From assembly GCA_937923265.1 (NCBI GenBank), contig CALAJY010000030.1, forward strand, positions 1 to 64,000: a stretch of DNA of 64,000 bases. The letters run 5' to 3'. The translations under genes and the position numbers were made by a program. Under the pieces are notes generated by a model that made no database searches, was not told where the DNA came from, and worked only from the letters and a program-made list of their open reading frames with translations. The stretch's first letter is position 1, and each line of letters starts with the position of its first letter. This document shows positions 55,310-63,114 of this stretch, one piece after another. The stretch comes from an uncultured Tissierellia bacterium. GTDB taxonomy: Bacteria; Bacillota; Clostridia; Tissierellales; Peptoniphilaceae.

Positions 55310-55359
55310 GGTCCCTCCCGAGGTTACGGCTTGTTGGCAAATGTGAAAAATGATACGAT

Positions 55360-55380
55360 ATAGGAAGATTAAATTCCTAT
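55360..55380. promoter_or_regulatory. Operator 1: ATAGGAA-7-TTCCTAT
   Basis: Inverted repeat ATAGGAA-GATTAAA-TTCCTAT between the divergent polymerase and XRE genes. Its 7-base spacer length and half-sites equal those of operator 2, and the centre-to-centre distance is 32 bp (three helical turns). Confidence 0.75.
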
Positions 55381-55391
55381 CTGTGAGAAGT

Positions 55392-55412
55392 ATAGGAAAT
55401 TTAAATTCCTAT
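55392..55412. promoter_or_regulatory. Operator 2: ATAGGAA-7-TTCCTAT
   Basis: Inverted repeat ATAGGAA-ATTTAAA-TTCCTAT, identical half-sites to operator 1. Likely binding site of the adjacent XRE repressor. Confidence 0.75.
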
Positions 55413-55452
55413 GTCAAGAAAAAAGAGAAGATAAGTTTCATAAGGAGGGGTT

Positions 55453-55821
55453 ATGGACTTTGGAGAGATGGTGAAGCAGTTACGGGTGGACAAGGGACTT
55501 ACGCAAAAAGACCTGGCCAAAGAACTGGGAGTGTCCATGCGGACGGTGGTGAATTATGAGGGGGGGAAGAGCTATCCCAAGGATCGCAATCTCTACCAGA
55601 AGCTGGCGAACTATTTTGATGTGTCGATCCATACTCTGCTCACGGGAGAACGGATGAGGCTTCCCCAGAATCCGGAAAAGCCGGAGAGCGCAGAGAAGCT
55701 CATCCAAAGGGCACGGGCGATGTTTGCGGGAGGAAAATTGAGCGAAGCGGATAAGGACGCGGTGATGCGAGCCATTCAAGAGGCCTATTGGGATGCGAAA
55801 GCGGAGAAAAGCAAGAAATAG
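55453..55821 (+). CDS. XRE-family (ImmR-like) transcriptional repressor
   Basis: 122 residues. The N-terminal Cro/C1 helix-turn-helix ('MVKQLRVDKGLTQKDLAKEL', 'SMRTVVNYEGGKSYPKDRN') and a C-terminal helical part ('ESAEKLIQRARAMFAGGKLS') probably make the dimer. The start follows AAGGAGGGGTT. The next gene encodes an ImmA/IrrE protease, the ImmR-ImmA pairing known from ICEBs1 and phages, in which ImmA cleaves ImmR to lift repression. It likely represses the divergent polymerase and itself at the two operators. Confidence 0.9.
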   Translation: MDFGEMVKQLRVDKGLTQKDLAKELGVSMRTVVNYEGGKSYPKDRNLYQKLANYFDVSIHTLLTGERMRLPQNPEKPESAEKLIQRARAMFAGGKLSEADKDAVMRAIQEAYWDAKAEKSKK

Positions 55822-55834
55822 AAAGAGACGGAAA

Positions 55835-56350
55835 ATGCGGGATATTGAAGGACTGGTCCAAGACCTCATCCAAACCTATCATAGCCGAGATCCGGAGGAG
55901 CTCATCCGGTGCCTGGACATTCATCTTTACGAGCGAACGGACTTTCAGCAACTCTTGGGGATGTACATGGAGGTGGAAGGACGGAAGTGTATTTTTCTCA
56001 AAGCGGATTTGGAAGAGGCGGAGCGAAACATGATCCTGGCCCATGAATTGGGCCATGCGCTTCTCCATCGGGAAGAGGCGGCGATGATGGAAATCATGAA
56101 CATGACCTTCTTTTCGATGACCGAGAAGCCGGAATATGAGGCCAATGTATTTGCTGCCCATCTCTTGATTCCCGCGGAAGAGGTGGAGGCCCTCCAGGAA
56201 GAGGACTGGGATGTGGTAACCATGGCGAAGGCCCTTCGGGTGAACGTGTCCTTGCTTCTCATCAAACTCCATGAGATGAAGCGGAAGGGCTATCGCATTT
56301 CCCTGGATCGCCTGCCGCGGGCCGACTTTTTGGGACATTTACCGGACTGA
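55835..56350 (+). CDS. ImmA/IrrE-family metallopeptidase
   Basis: 171 residues of M78 family. Zinc motif 'MILAHELGHALLHREEAAMM' with the third ligand probably in 'EYEANVFAAHLLIPAEEV'. Such proteases cut a partner XRE repressor after DNA damage (ImmA, DdrO/IrrE). The start at 55835 follows GAGACGG, 13 bp after the XRE stop. The alternative upstream frame overlaps XRE and is too basic to be convincing. Confidence 0.92.
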   Translation: MRDIEGLVQDLIQTYHSRDPEELIRCLDIHLYERTDFQQLLGMYMEVEGRKCIFLKADLEEAERNMILAHELGHALLHREEAAMMEIMNMTFFSMTEKPEYEANVFAAHLLIPAEEVEALQEEDWDVVTMAKALRVNVSLLLIKLHEMKRKGYRISLDRLPRADFLGHLPD

Positions 56351-56375
56351 TTCCCCGTAAATTTTTTCATGAAAA

Positions 56376-56399
56376 AGGGTGGACCGGAAGGTCCACCCT
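56376..56399 (-). terminator. Terminator after the NYN/OST-HTH gene
   Basis: The 10-bp stem AGGGTGGACC / GGTCCACCCT with a 4-base loop is followed by TTTTT on the minus strand. Confidence 0.85.
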
Positions 56400-56413
56400 G
56401 ACACAGGCACCGC

Positions 56414-57277
56414 TTAGCTCTGGTAATGGCCTGTTTTGATGCGAATAAAAATCTGTTTGGCTCCCGCCTCGGAAGACGAGCGCGCTTCCAAATCGAAGTC
56501 TCCCAGGGATTTCACAAAGTCCACGAGTTTTCGATGCCCGTAATTTCTTACATCGAAATCCGGGTAGCGCTTGGAAAGCTGGTTTCCCAGGTTCGCAAGC
56601 GACATCCAACTATCATCATCGGAGTTCTCAACGATAATGCTCTTGAGGGTCCTCCGAATGGTGGAGAGTTTGGTTTGGGGCTGTGGAAGGTCTTTGGACT
56701 TGGGAGGCCGCAATTTCTCGTGTCCTCGACTTCCCCCCTTCTTCCCGGGTCCCGGATCCTTGCTGCTGCATGGCCCGGTCTCTGCATTGCCGCTCCCTTC
56801 GTCTTCCCCCGCCAGGGTCTCTCCGCCCTCCTCTTCCTTGGATTCATAGAGAATATCCAGGTACTTGAAGGAATTGCAGGCCGAGATAAAGGCCGAGGGG
56901 GTCTTGCTTTCTCCCATGCCAATGACGTTCATCGCGGATTCCCGGAGCCGGGAGGCCAGACGGGTAAAATCGCTGTCCGAGGAGACAAGGACGAAACCAT
57001 CGACACTCAGGGTGTAGAGGATATCCATGGCATCGATGATCATAGCACTGTCGGAGGAGTTTTTGCCCTCCGTATAGCTGTATTGCTGGATGGGGGTAAT
57101 GGAGTTCTCCAGGAGCAGGCCCTTCCAGCCGTTGTTTCGGGTACTGGTCCAGTCCCCATAGATTCTCCGATACGTGGTGATTCCGTAACTGGACACCTCG
57201 TCAAAAATAATCTTGATGTATTTCGGAGAAACATTCTCCGCATCGATTAGCACCGCATATCTTGCTTCATCACTCAT
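56414..57277 (-). CDS. NYN-domain (LabA-like) nuclease with OST-HTH/LOTUS domain
   Basis: The N-terminal NYN PIN-like domain (~5-150; 'YAVLIDAENVSPKYIKIIFD', 'RRIYGDWTS', 'SSDSAMIIDAMDILYT', 'LVSSDSDFTRLASRLRE') has the acidic cluster of an RNase. A Gly/Pro/Ser/Lys linker follows (~150-205), then a C-terminal OST-HTH (LOTUS) RNA-binding domain ('MSLANLGNQLSKRYPDFDVR', 'YGHRKLVDFVKSL'). Probably an RNA-processing or decay enzyme; its targets are unknown. It overlaps the end of the DUF368 gene by 8 bp, so the two are co-transcribed. Confidence 0.9.
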   Translation of the reverse strand: MSDEARYAVLIDAENVSPKYIKIIFDEVSSYGITTYRRIYGDWTSTRNNGWKGLLLENSITPIQQYSYTEGKNSSDSAMIIDAMDILYTLSVDGFVLVSSDSDFTRLASRLRESAMNVIGMGESKTPSAFISACNSFKYLDILYESKEEEGGETLAGEDEGSGNAETGPCSSKDPGPGKKGGSRGHEKLRPPKSKDLPQPQTKLSTIRRTLKSIIVENSDDDSWMSLANLGNQLSKRYPDFDVRNYGHRKLVDFVKSLGDFDLEARSSSEAGAKQIFIRIKTGHYQS

Positions 57278-58163
57278 GATCCACCTTCTCTTCTAACTTG
57301 CTGAATAGGTAACTGGAGACAATTCCCGCCAGAAGCATGCCGATTCCAAAGAGGAGAGCCGGGGCGAAACTCAGACCGCTCTGTGCCAACCCCGTGCTTG
57401 TATAGGCAGGAAAGATAATGGCTGGGAAAATTCCCAGGGTCGATCCCACCACCATGCCCAGAATGGAATGGTACATGCGGGAATAGTGGTGGTGAAAGAG
57501 CCAGGCAACCAATTTTGAGGTTGCGATGATGCAGACCAGGGCTCCGGCGATAAAGGGCAGGAGCATGGAAAAATCAAAGGAAGAGATTCCGGCTGCCATC
57601 TTATCGTAGAGGCCAAAATAGATTAAGAAGTTGCTGGGGCTCATCCCGGGGACGACAAAGCCCAGGGCAACCAGGGCCCCGGAAAAGAACCAGACCACGG
57701 GATTTGGCCGGACCGTGGGGAAGTCCTTTCCCAAAAACATCATGCCGAAGATGACGGCGGCCCATAGGATGAGGAGGACAAGATCCCAGTGGTCTCTGCC
57801 TTCCTTTCCCGCCTGTCGGTAGAGCGAAGGGAAGGTACCGATCACAAAACCGATGAAGAGACAGACAAACTGTGCCTGGTATTGCCCAAAGGCTTTTTCC
57901 ACAAAAACCGAGAACAGAAGGATTCCCAATACTCCGCCAATGCCAACGGGAATGAAGTAGCGCACATTGTCCATAAACTGGTGTTTGAGATTCGACAGAA
58001 AGTGAATCAAGGGATCGTAGAATCCGAAGATCACCGAGAGGACACCGCCCGAGAGACCGGGAAGAATGGCACCAATCCCAACTAGAATCCCCTTCAACAG
58101 GCGAAGCAACCAGTTTGCAACCGTGGGCTGCGAGTTTGGGGCTTGATGGATATCGTTATTCAA
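57270..58163 (-). CDS. DUF368 membrane transporter (polyprenyl-phosphate translocase type)
   Basis: 297 residues with about eight membrane helices. Family motifs are 'GAILPGLSGGVLSVIFGFYD' and 'LGFVVPGMSPSNFLIYFGLY', two inverted repeats with PG.S. DUF368 (PopT-like) proteins have been linked to flipping of undecaprenyl phosphate. I start at TTG (58163), which has AAAGGAG at good spacing. A longer frame to 58250 begins with a sequence without a ribosome site. Divergent from the TPP riboswitch/thiT. Confidence 0.85.
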   Translation of the reverse strand: MNNDIHQAPNSQPTVANWLLRLLKGILVGIGAILPGLSGGVLSVIFGFYDPLIHFLSNLKHQFMDNVRYFIPVGIGGVLGILLFSVFVEKAFGQYQAQFVCLFIGFVIGTFPSLYRQAGKEGRDHWDLVLLILWAAVIFGMMFLGKDFPTVRPNPVVWFFSGALVALGFVVPGMSPSNFLIYFGLYDKMAAGISSFDFSMLLPFIAGALVCIIATSKLVAWLFHHHYSRMYHSILGMVVGSTLGIFPAIIFPAYTSTGLAQSGLSFAPALLFGIGMLLAGIVSSYLFSKLEEKVDHE

Positions 58164-58255
58164 AATAGACTCCTTTTCTTTTTCGTAATCACTTCCCTTA
58201 TTGTAACCGATTTGACGGGATACCGTGGAATTACTACAATAAAACCACAATCAAT

Positions 58256-58331
58256 GACTAGGGGTGCCATGGCTGAGAAGACAGTAGTCTAACCCTTTAC
58301 CTGATCTATGTAATAATAGCGTAGGGAAGTT
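58256..58331 (+). ncRNA. TPP (THI-box) riboswitch
   Basis: Conserved blocks in order: ACTAGGGGTGCC, GGCTGAGA, ACCCTTT, ACCTGATCTATGTAATAATAG, CGTAGGGAAGT. Upstream of thiT. Downstream, ACCCTCC (58377-58383) is complementary to the thiT ribosome site AAGGAGG (58397-58403), pointing to control of translation start by thiamine pyrophosphate. Confidence 0.97.
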
Positions 58332-58411
58332 TTATATTCGATACTATCCATTCTCCGGCAAAGATTCTGTATTGGCACCCTCCGTCTGAAATTATGAAGG
58401 AGGATTTTTTT

Positions 58412-59023
58412 ATGTCAGAAATGCAGTCCCGGGGCAGGACGTCGGTACAAATGTTGGCAGAGGCGGGAGTTCTCATCGCCTTGGCCAAGGTTTTGGATAT
58501 GATTGTCCTGTTCAAAGGAATCAATGGGGGAAGTGTCACCCTGGCCGCCATGGCACCGATTTTCATCTTTTCGATTCGTTGGGGGGTAAAATGGGGCGTG
58601 TTGGCAGGTGCCGTTTTCGGCCTTCTGCAGATGCTTTTAGGAGGCTACATTGTGCATCCGCTTCAGGCAATCCTGGATTACCCGCTTGCCTTTGCCATGT
58701 TGGGATTCTGTGCCCTGCCCAAGGGAAGAGGACACCATGAATTCAAGTATTACATTCCCAGCACCTTGTTTGCCATCTTCCTGCGTTTTGTTTGCCATTT
58801 TCTTTCCGGAATTATTTTCTATGGATCGGTAGACTTTACCAAGGGGGGAGCGAGCCTGATGGATGCGTTGAATCCCGCCAATCTTTTTAACTGGGGTTCC
58901 ATCAGCTACAGTGTCACCTATAACCTGGGCTACCTGCTTCCCGATGCCTTGATTTGCTTGGTGGTTTTGGCCCTTCTCTGGAAACCACTGAACACGCTTC
59001 TCATTCCCCAGTACAAGAACTAA
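58412..59023 (+). CDS. thiT: ECF thiamine transporter S component ThiT
   Basis: 203 residues, six membrane helices. Binding-site stretches are 'LMDALNPANLFNWGSISYSV' and 'GVLAGAVFGLLQMLLGGYIV', with 'HPLQAILDYPLAFAMLG', typical of ThiT/YuaJ. It works with the shared ECF energising module encoded elsewhere. The start at 58412 follows AAGGAGG; the TPP riboswitch confirms the substrate. Single-gene unit with a terminator. Confidence 0.96.
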   Translation: MSEMQSRGRTSVQMLAEAGVLIALAKVLDMIVLFKGINGGSVTLAAMAPIFIFSIRWGVKWGVLAGAVFGLLQMLLGGYIVHPLQAILDYPLAFAMLGFCALPKGRGHHEFKYYIPSTLFAIFLRFVCHFLSGIIFYGSVDFTKGGASLMDALNPANLFNWGSISYSVTYNLGYLLPDALICLVVLALLWKPLNTLLIPQYKN

Positions 59024-59033
59024 GAAAAACAAC

Positions 59034-59063
59034 GGGATCCGGATCTTCCGGATCCCTTTTTTT
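59034..59063 (+). terminator. Intrinsic terminator after thiT
   Basis: The 10-bp stem GGGATCCGGA / TCCGGATCCC with a 3-base loop, then T7. Confidence 0.93.
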
Positions 59064-59109
59064 GCCGGTTTCCCGCTATTTCAGGGGGAAAAAATTTAGA
59101 GGGGAGAGG

Positions 59110-59138
59110 TTGACGGTCCGGGGCTCCCGTGGTAAATT
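59110..59138 (+). promoter_or_regulatory. Putative sdaAB-sdaAA promoter
   Basis: TTGACG, 17 bp, TAAATT. In the leader a CCGCGG-TTTT-CCGCGG hairpin followed by TTTTAT (59158-59182) could act as a weak attenuator. Confidence 0.5.
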
Positions 59139-59223
59139 TATACTGCAAACGTTTATCAAAGCCGCGGTTTTCCGCGGTTTTATCACGTTGAGAAGTCATT
59201 ATAAGGTGCTTGAAGGAGAAGAA

Positions 59224-59883
59224 ATGAAAAAATACACCCTGTTTGATATTATGGGGCCGATTATGATGGGACCCTCTTCCTCGCATACGGCAGGTTCCTG
59301 TCGCATTTCCCGCCTTGGGCGGAAGATCTGTGGGCCCGGATTTCATAAAGTAAGTTATTACCTCTATGGCTCTTTTGCGGATACGTATTTGGGTCATGGA
59401 ACGGATAAGGCCCTGGTGGCAGGCTCTTTGGATATGGATGTGGACGATGCCCGCCTTCCCCATTCCTTCTCGGTTGCGGATGAGCAGGGTTTAGAATATG
59501 AATTCCTACCAATCTATGACGTGGAGATGCCCTATGCCAATACGGTTCGGATTGTCATGGAGTATGAGAATGGAAAAACACAGGAGATTGTCGGGGCCTC
59601 CATCGGGGGAGGAAATGTGTTGATCACCCAGGTCAATGGCGTTTCCTTTGATTACTCGGCGACCCACCCCAGCATAATTTTACGTACGGATCATGCGGGA
59701 GAGGAAGGAAACGAAGTTTGTCAGTCCTTAAAAGAAAAGGGATATGCGATTAAGCGCTTCCGGGAAGATGACCGGGGGAATGCGGTGCTTTATTTTTTGG
59801 ATCTTGACGGAGCCTTAAAGGAAGAGGACAAACAGGAAATCTTGCAGGACGGCCGCTTTGAGGAACGGCTGTATTTATCCTAG
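59224..59883 (+). CDS. sdaAB: L-serine dehydratase, [4Fe-4S], beta subunit
   Basis: 219 residues. N-terminus 'YTLFDIMGPIMMGPSSSHTAGSCRI', the SDH beta domain, and a C-terminal ACT-like part ('NEVCQSLKEKGYAIKR'). With SdaAA it deaminates L-serine to pyruvate and ammonia in oxygen-sensitive fashion, feeding amino-acid fermentation and, through Pta, acetate. The start at 59224 follows GAAGGAG. sdaAA follows after 16 bp. Confidence 0.95.
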   Translation: MKKYTLFDIMGPIMMGPSSSHTAGSCRISRLGRKICGPGFHKVSYYLYGSFADTYLGHGTDKALVAGSLDMDVDDARLPHSFSVADEQGLEYEFLPIYDVEMPYANTVRIVMEYENGKTQEIVGASIGGGNVLITQVNGVSFDYSATHPSIILRTDHAGEEGNEVCQSLKEKGYAIKRFREDDRGNAVLYFLDLDGALKEEDKQEILQDGRFEERLYLS

Positions 59884-59899
59884 GAAAACAGGGGGAAGC

Positions 59900-60802
59900 A
59901 TGTACTATACACAGGAAGAACTGATGCAGTATTCCCAGGAGAGCGGGAAGTCACTGGCAGAAATTGTCTTGGACAGTGAAGTCGAAGACACGAACACACC
60001 GAAAGAGGAGATTCTCAACACCCTCCGCCGGATGGTGAATGTCATGGAGGATTCCGCCAAGGAGTTTTTGGACAAGGAATCCGTCACAAAGATGTCCTTG
60101 GTGAGCGGATACTCCAAGAAATTACAGGCCTACCGGGAAAAGAAGAGTCTGTGTGGCGATGTCATCATCAATGCCATGGCAAAGGCCTTTTCCACGGTGG
60201 AATGCAATGCCACCATGGGTCGGGTGGTCGCTGCGCCCACGGCGGGATCAGCGGGCATCGTCCCCGCGGCTTTGATGACCTATAAAGATCGCTTCGGGGC
60301 AGACCAAGACCGGCTGGTGGAAGCCCTGTTGAATGCGACCGCCATCGGCCATCTCATCGGCCATTACGGAACCTTTGCGGGAGCAGAAGGAGGCTGTCAG
60401 GCCGAGTGCGGTTCGGCTTCTGCCATGGCCTCCGCGGCCCTGGTGGGTCTTCAGGGAGGTACGATGGAGCAGATGTTTACGGCGGCCAGCATTTCCATCA
60501 TGAACATCTTGGGCATGGTCTGTGATCCCGTGGGTGGATTTGTGGAATACCCCTGTGGTTTCCGGAATGCTTCGGGAGTCGTCAATGCGATGATTTCTGC
60601 CGATATGGCCCTAAGCGGCTTCCGCTGTGTGATTCCCTTTGACCAGATTGCCGTGGTCATGGGAGAGGTGGGAAGGAGCCTGCCCTCCAGTCTTCGTGAG
60701 ACAGGGGTCGGCGGAATTGCGGGCACTCCCAAGGGCAAGGAACTGAGGGACCAGTTTATCGCAAAGTGCAAGGCCGAAGGCAAACGGAAACGAAGAAAAT
60801 AG
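59900..60802 (+). CDS. sdaAA: L-serine dehydratase, [4Fe-4S], alpha subunit
   Basis: 300 residues. Cysteines for the cluster lie in 'STVECNATMGRVVAAPTAGS', 'GGCQAECGSASAMA' and 'GMVCDPVGGFVEYPCGFRNA'; the loop 'PTAGSAGIVPAAL' binds the substrate. The start at 59900 follows GGGGGAAGC. Forms the catalytic half of the SdaAB-SdaAA enzyme. Confidence 0.95.
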   Translation: MYYTQEELMQYSQESGKSLAEIVLDSEVEDTNTPKEEILNTLRRMVNVMEDSAKEFLDKESVTKMSLVSGYSKKLQAYREKKSLCGDVIINAMAKAFSTVECNATMGRVVAAPTAGSAGIVPAALMTYKDRFGADQDRLVEALLNATAIGHLIGHYGTFAGAEGGCQAECGSASAMASAALVGLQGGTMEQMFTAASISIMNILGMVCDPVGGFVEYPCGFRNASGVVNAMISADMALSGFRCVIPFDQIAVVMGEVGRSLPSSLRETGVGGIAGTPKGKELRDQFIAKCKAEGKRKRRK

Positions 60803-60812
60803 AGACCCTACA

Positions 60813-60858
60813 AGGTCCCGTGGGAGAGCGGTTTTCGGCTTTTCCACGGGACCTTTTT
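60813..60858 (+). terminator. Intrinsic terminator after sdaAA
   Basis: AGGTCCCGTGG (60813-60823) pairs with CCACGGGACCT (60844-60854), followed by TTTTTG. Confidence 0.87.
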
Positions 60859-60939
60859 GTTGCACGGAACGAAAGCGCGTTGCAAATTTGCCTGTTTTGG
60901 AATTATGGGTTACCATAAAGCCGTTAAAAGAAAACTGAA

Positions 60940-61118
60940 CCATCATGATAGAGGTGCGGTTGCTAAGAGTAGCGAAACGGAACTGGGAATTGCCGTTTCG
61001 AGAAAGGAGTAATCGCCGAGGAGCGATTGTTGTGAACCTACACAAGGTCGTGTCCGGGGCAAGAGAGAATATTTCTTGCACTGTCGTCCTCAGGGACGGA
61101 GAGCTGTCACGACATTCA
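60940..61118 (+). ncRNA. Lysine riboswitch (L-box)
   Basis: Conserved blocks in order: GATAGAGGTGCG, AAGAGTAG, GAGAAAGGAG with ATCGCCGAGGAGCGAT, CACTGTCGTCC and GGAGAGCTGTCA. Between them are the expected hairpins (CGAAACGG.../CCGTTTCG, GCAAGA/TCTTGC). It lies ~95 bp before an NhaC-family transporter gene. Downstream, GAATCGAG/CTCGATTC and GAGC-GAAA-GCTC hairpins lie before the ribosome site without a T run, so control is probably at translation. Confidence 0.95.
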
Positions 61119-61210
61119 TAGCGAATTCTTTTTGCGTACCACTATGGAATCGAGGCGGGTCATGACTCGATTCAGTGATGCACGGGAGCGAAAGCTCGAA
61201 AGGAGACGTT

Positions 61211-62830
61211 ATGAATTATTTTTTTGCCCGCCATCGAAGAGGGATCTTCCTCTTTGGCATCTTTTTCGGCATGGTCTTGTTGAATTTCCCTGTGGGAGCA
61301 GCGGAAGAGGCGGCAAGAACCGCCAGTCCCTTCTATCGGTCGATCTGCTCCCTGTTACCGCCGGTGATTGCCATCGCTTTGGCCCTTCTCACTAAGCAGG
61401 TCTATCTCTCTCTCTTTACGGGTGTAGTGGTGGGAGCCCTTTTTGCGGGCGCCTTTCATCCCGGTCAGACCCTCACCGTTCTCTTTCAAAAAGGCCTTGT
61501 TGGCTCGATTGCGGATCCCTATAATGCGGGAATTTTAGTGTTTCTGGTGATTCTCGGCATCTTGGTGGCCCTGATGAACCGGGCGGGGGGCTCTGCCGCC
61601 TTTGGCCGTTGGGCCTCCCAACATATCAAGAGCAGGGTGGGAGCACAACTTGTCACCACTGCCCTGGGTGTTTTTATCTTTATCGATGACTATTTTAACT
61701 GCCTGACGGTGGGTTCGGTCATGCGCCCGCTCACGGATCGTTATCGGATTTCTCGAGCCAAGCTGGCTTACCTGATTGATGCGACGGCAGCGCCGGTCTG
61801 CATCATCGCTCCGGTGTCCTCCTGGGCAGCGGCCGTTTCTTCCTATGTGGGAGAGGGAAAGGGGATTTCTCTTTTCATTCAAACCATTCCCTTTAATTTT
61901 TATGCCCTGCTCACCCTGGTCATGATGGTGATCCTGGCGGTGACCGGTTGGAACTATGGCCCCATGGCGCAGGCGGAGGAGGCTGCCGACCGGGGCGCCG
62001 ATTTGTCCCGATTAAAGGCCATGGCGGAAAGTCAGCCGTCCCCCTCCTCTTCGGGAAGGGTGATTGACCTGGTGCTGCCGATCGTTGTTCTCATCGGCTG
62101 CTGCATCGCCGGTATGCTCTATTCGGGAGGCTTTTTTGCCGGCAGCTCTTTCGTCGTCGCCTTTTCGCAATCCGATGCCTCCATCGGCCTTGTCATCGGG
62201 TCCTCATTGGCCTTGGTGTTCACCATCCTTTACTATCTTTTCCGCCGTCTGATTCCCTTAAAGGAAGTGGGGGATGCCATTCCCCAGGGCTTCCAGTCCA
62301 TGGTGCCCGCCATCCTCATTCTGGTCCTGGCCTGGTCCTTAAAGTCCATGACGGACGGTCTCGGTGCCGGAGCCTTTGTTCAGTCCCTGGTCGCCCGGCA
62401 TGCGAGTGCCTTCCATGCCTTTCTCCCGGCCCTCATCTTCCTGATTGGCGGCTTTCTCTCCTTTTCTACGGGGACCAGCTGGGGAACTTTTGGAATTCTC
62501 ATTCCCATAACCCTGGGGATCTTCCCGTTGAGTAATCCTCTGGGAGTGGTCTGTGTCAGTGCCTGCATGGCCGGAGCCGTTTGTGGCGATCATTGCTCTC
62601 CCATTTCCGATACCACGATTATGGCCGGAGCCGGGGCCCAGTGCGACCACCTCTCCCATGTGTCCACCCAATTGCCCTATGCCATGACCATAGCGGGAGT
62701 CAGCTTCATTGCCTATCTGCTCACGGGCTTCTTCCCACACGCCCTACCGATTTTGCTCTTTTCCATCCTTCTTCTCCTGGGATCTCTCTGGTTTTTCAGC
62801 CAAAGATTCCCCCGAAAAGAACGTCATTAG
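61211..62830 (+). CDS. NhaC-family transporter, predicted lysine importer
   Basis: 539 residues with about 12 membrane helices. Family stretches are 'IFIDDYFNCLTVGSVMRPLT', 'APVCIIAPVSSWAAAVSSYV', 'FSTGTSWGTFGILIPI' and 'AGAVCGDHCSPISDTTIMAG'. NhaC proteins exchange Na+/H+, but relatives under lysine riboswitches (LysW type) are predicted to import lysine. The lysine riboswitch directly upstream makes that the best reading here. The start at 61211 follows AAAGGAG. Confidence 0.9.
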   Translation: MNYFFARHRRGIFLFGIFFGMVLLNFPVGAAEEAARTASPFYRSICSLLPPVIAIALALLTKQVYLSLFTGVVVGALFAGAFHPGQTLTVLFQKGLVGSIADPYNAGILVFLVILGILVALMNRAGGSAAFGRWASQHIKSRVGAQLVTTALGVFIFIDDYFNCLTVGSVMRPLTDRYRISRAKLAYLIDATAAPVCIIAPVSSWAAAVSSYVGEGKGISLFIQTIPFNFYALLTLVMMVILAVTGWNYGPMAQAEEAADRGADLSRLKAMAESQPSPSSSGRVIDLVLPIVVLIGCCIAGMLYSGGFFAGSSFVVAFSQSDASIGLVIGSSLALVFTILYYLFRRLIPLKEVGDAIPQGFQSMVPAILILVLAWSLKSMTDGLGAGAFVQSLVARHASAFHAFLPALIFLIGGFLSFSTGTSWGTFGILIPITLGIFPLSNPLGVVCVSACMAGAVCGDHCSPISDTTIMAGAGAQCDHLSHVSTQLPYAMTIAGVSFIAYLLTGFFPHALPILLFSILLLLGSLWFFSQRFPRKERH

Positions 62831-62839
62831 CCGAGAATT

Positions 62840-62876
62840 CCCTCCCCGGATTCGCTCCGGGGAGGGGCATTTTTCC
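62840..62876 (+). terminator. Intrinsic terminator after the NhaC-family gene
   Basis: The 11-bp stem CCCTCCCCGGA / TCCGGGGAGGG with a TTCGC loop, followed by GCATTTTT. Confidence 0.88.
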
Positions 62877-62890
62877 ATTGAAAAAATTAT

Positions 62891-62919
62891 TTGCATTTTT
62901 TTGTAAAATTAAGTAACAT
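62891..62919 (+). promoter_or_regulatory. Promoter of tRNA-Pro
   Basis: TTGCAT, 17 bp, TAACAT, 15 bp before the tRNA. Confidence 0.75.
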
Positions 62920-62934
62920 AAGGAGTACGAGTTG

Positions 62935-63008
62935 CGGGGTGTGGCGCAGTTCGGTAGCGCACTTGTCTGGGGGACAAGGGGCCGCAGGTTCAAATCCTGT
63001 CACTCCGA
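62935..63008 (+). tRNA. tRNA-Pro (GGG)
   Basis: 74 bases: acceptor CGGGGTG / CACTCCG, D-arm GCGCAGTTCGGTAGCGC, anticodon arm CTTGT-CTGGGGG-ACAAG (anticodon GGG), T-arm CAGGTTCAAATCCTG. Discriminator A; CCA not encoded. Confidence 0.96.
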
Positions 63009-63017
63009 TATCGTAAA

Positions 63018-63053
63018 AAACCGCTTGAATCCAATGGGTTCAGGCGGTTTTTG
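63018..63053 (+). terminator. Terminator after tRNA-Pro
   Basis: ACCGCTTGAATCC pairs with GGGTTCAGGCGGT (two G-T pairs) around AAT, then TTTT. The A run in front also allows function on the minus strand for genes beyond. Confidence 0.88.
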
Positions 63054-63114
63054 TTTATCATTTATTCGCAATTGTAATCCGCATTGTAAGTTTTTTTCGA
63101 ATCCGCAAGCCGCG

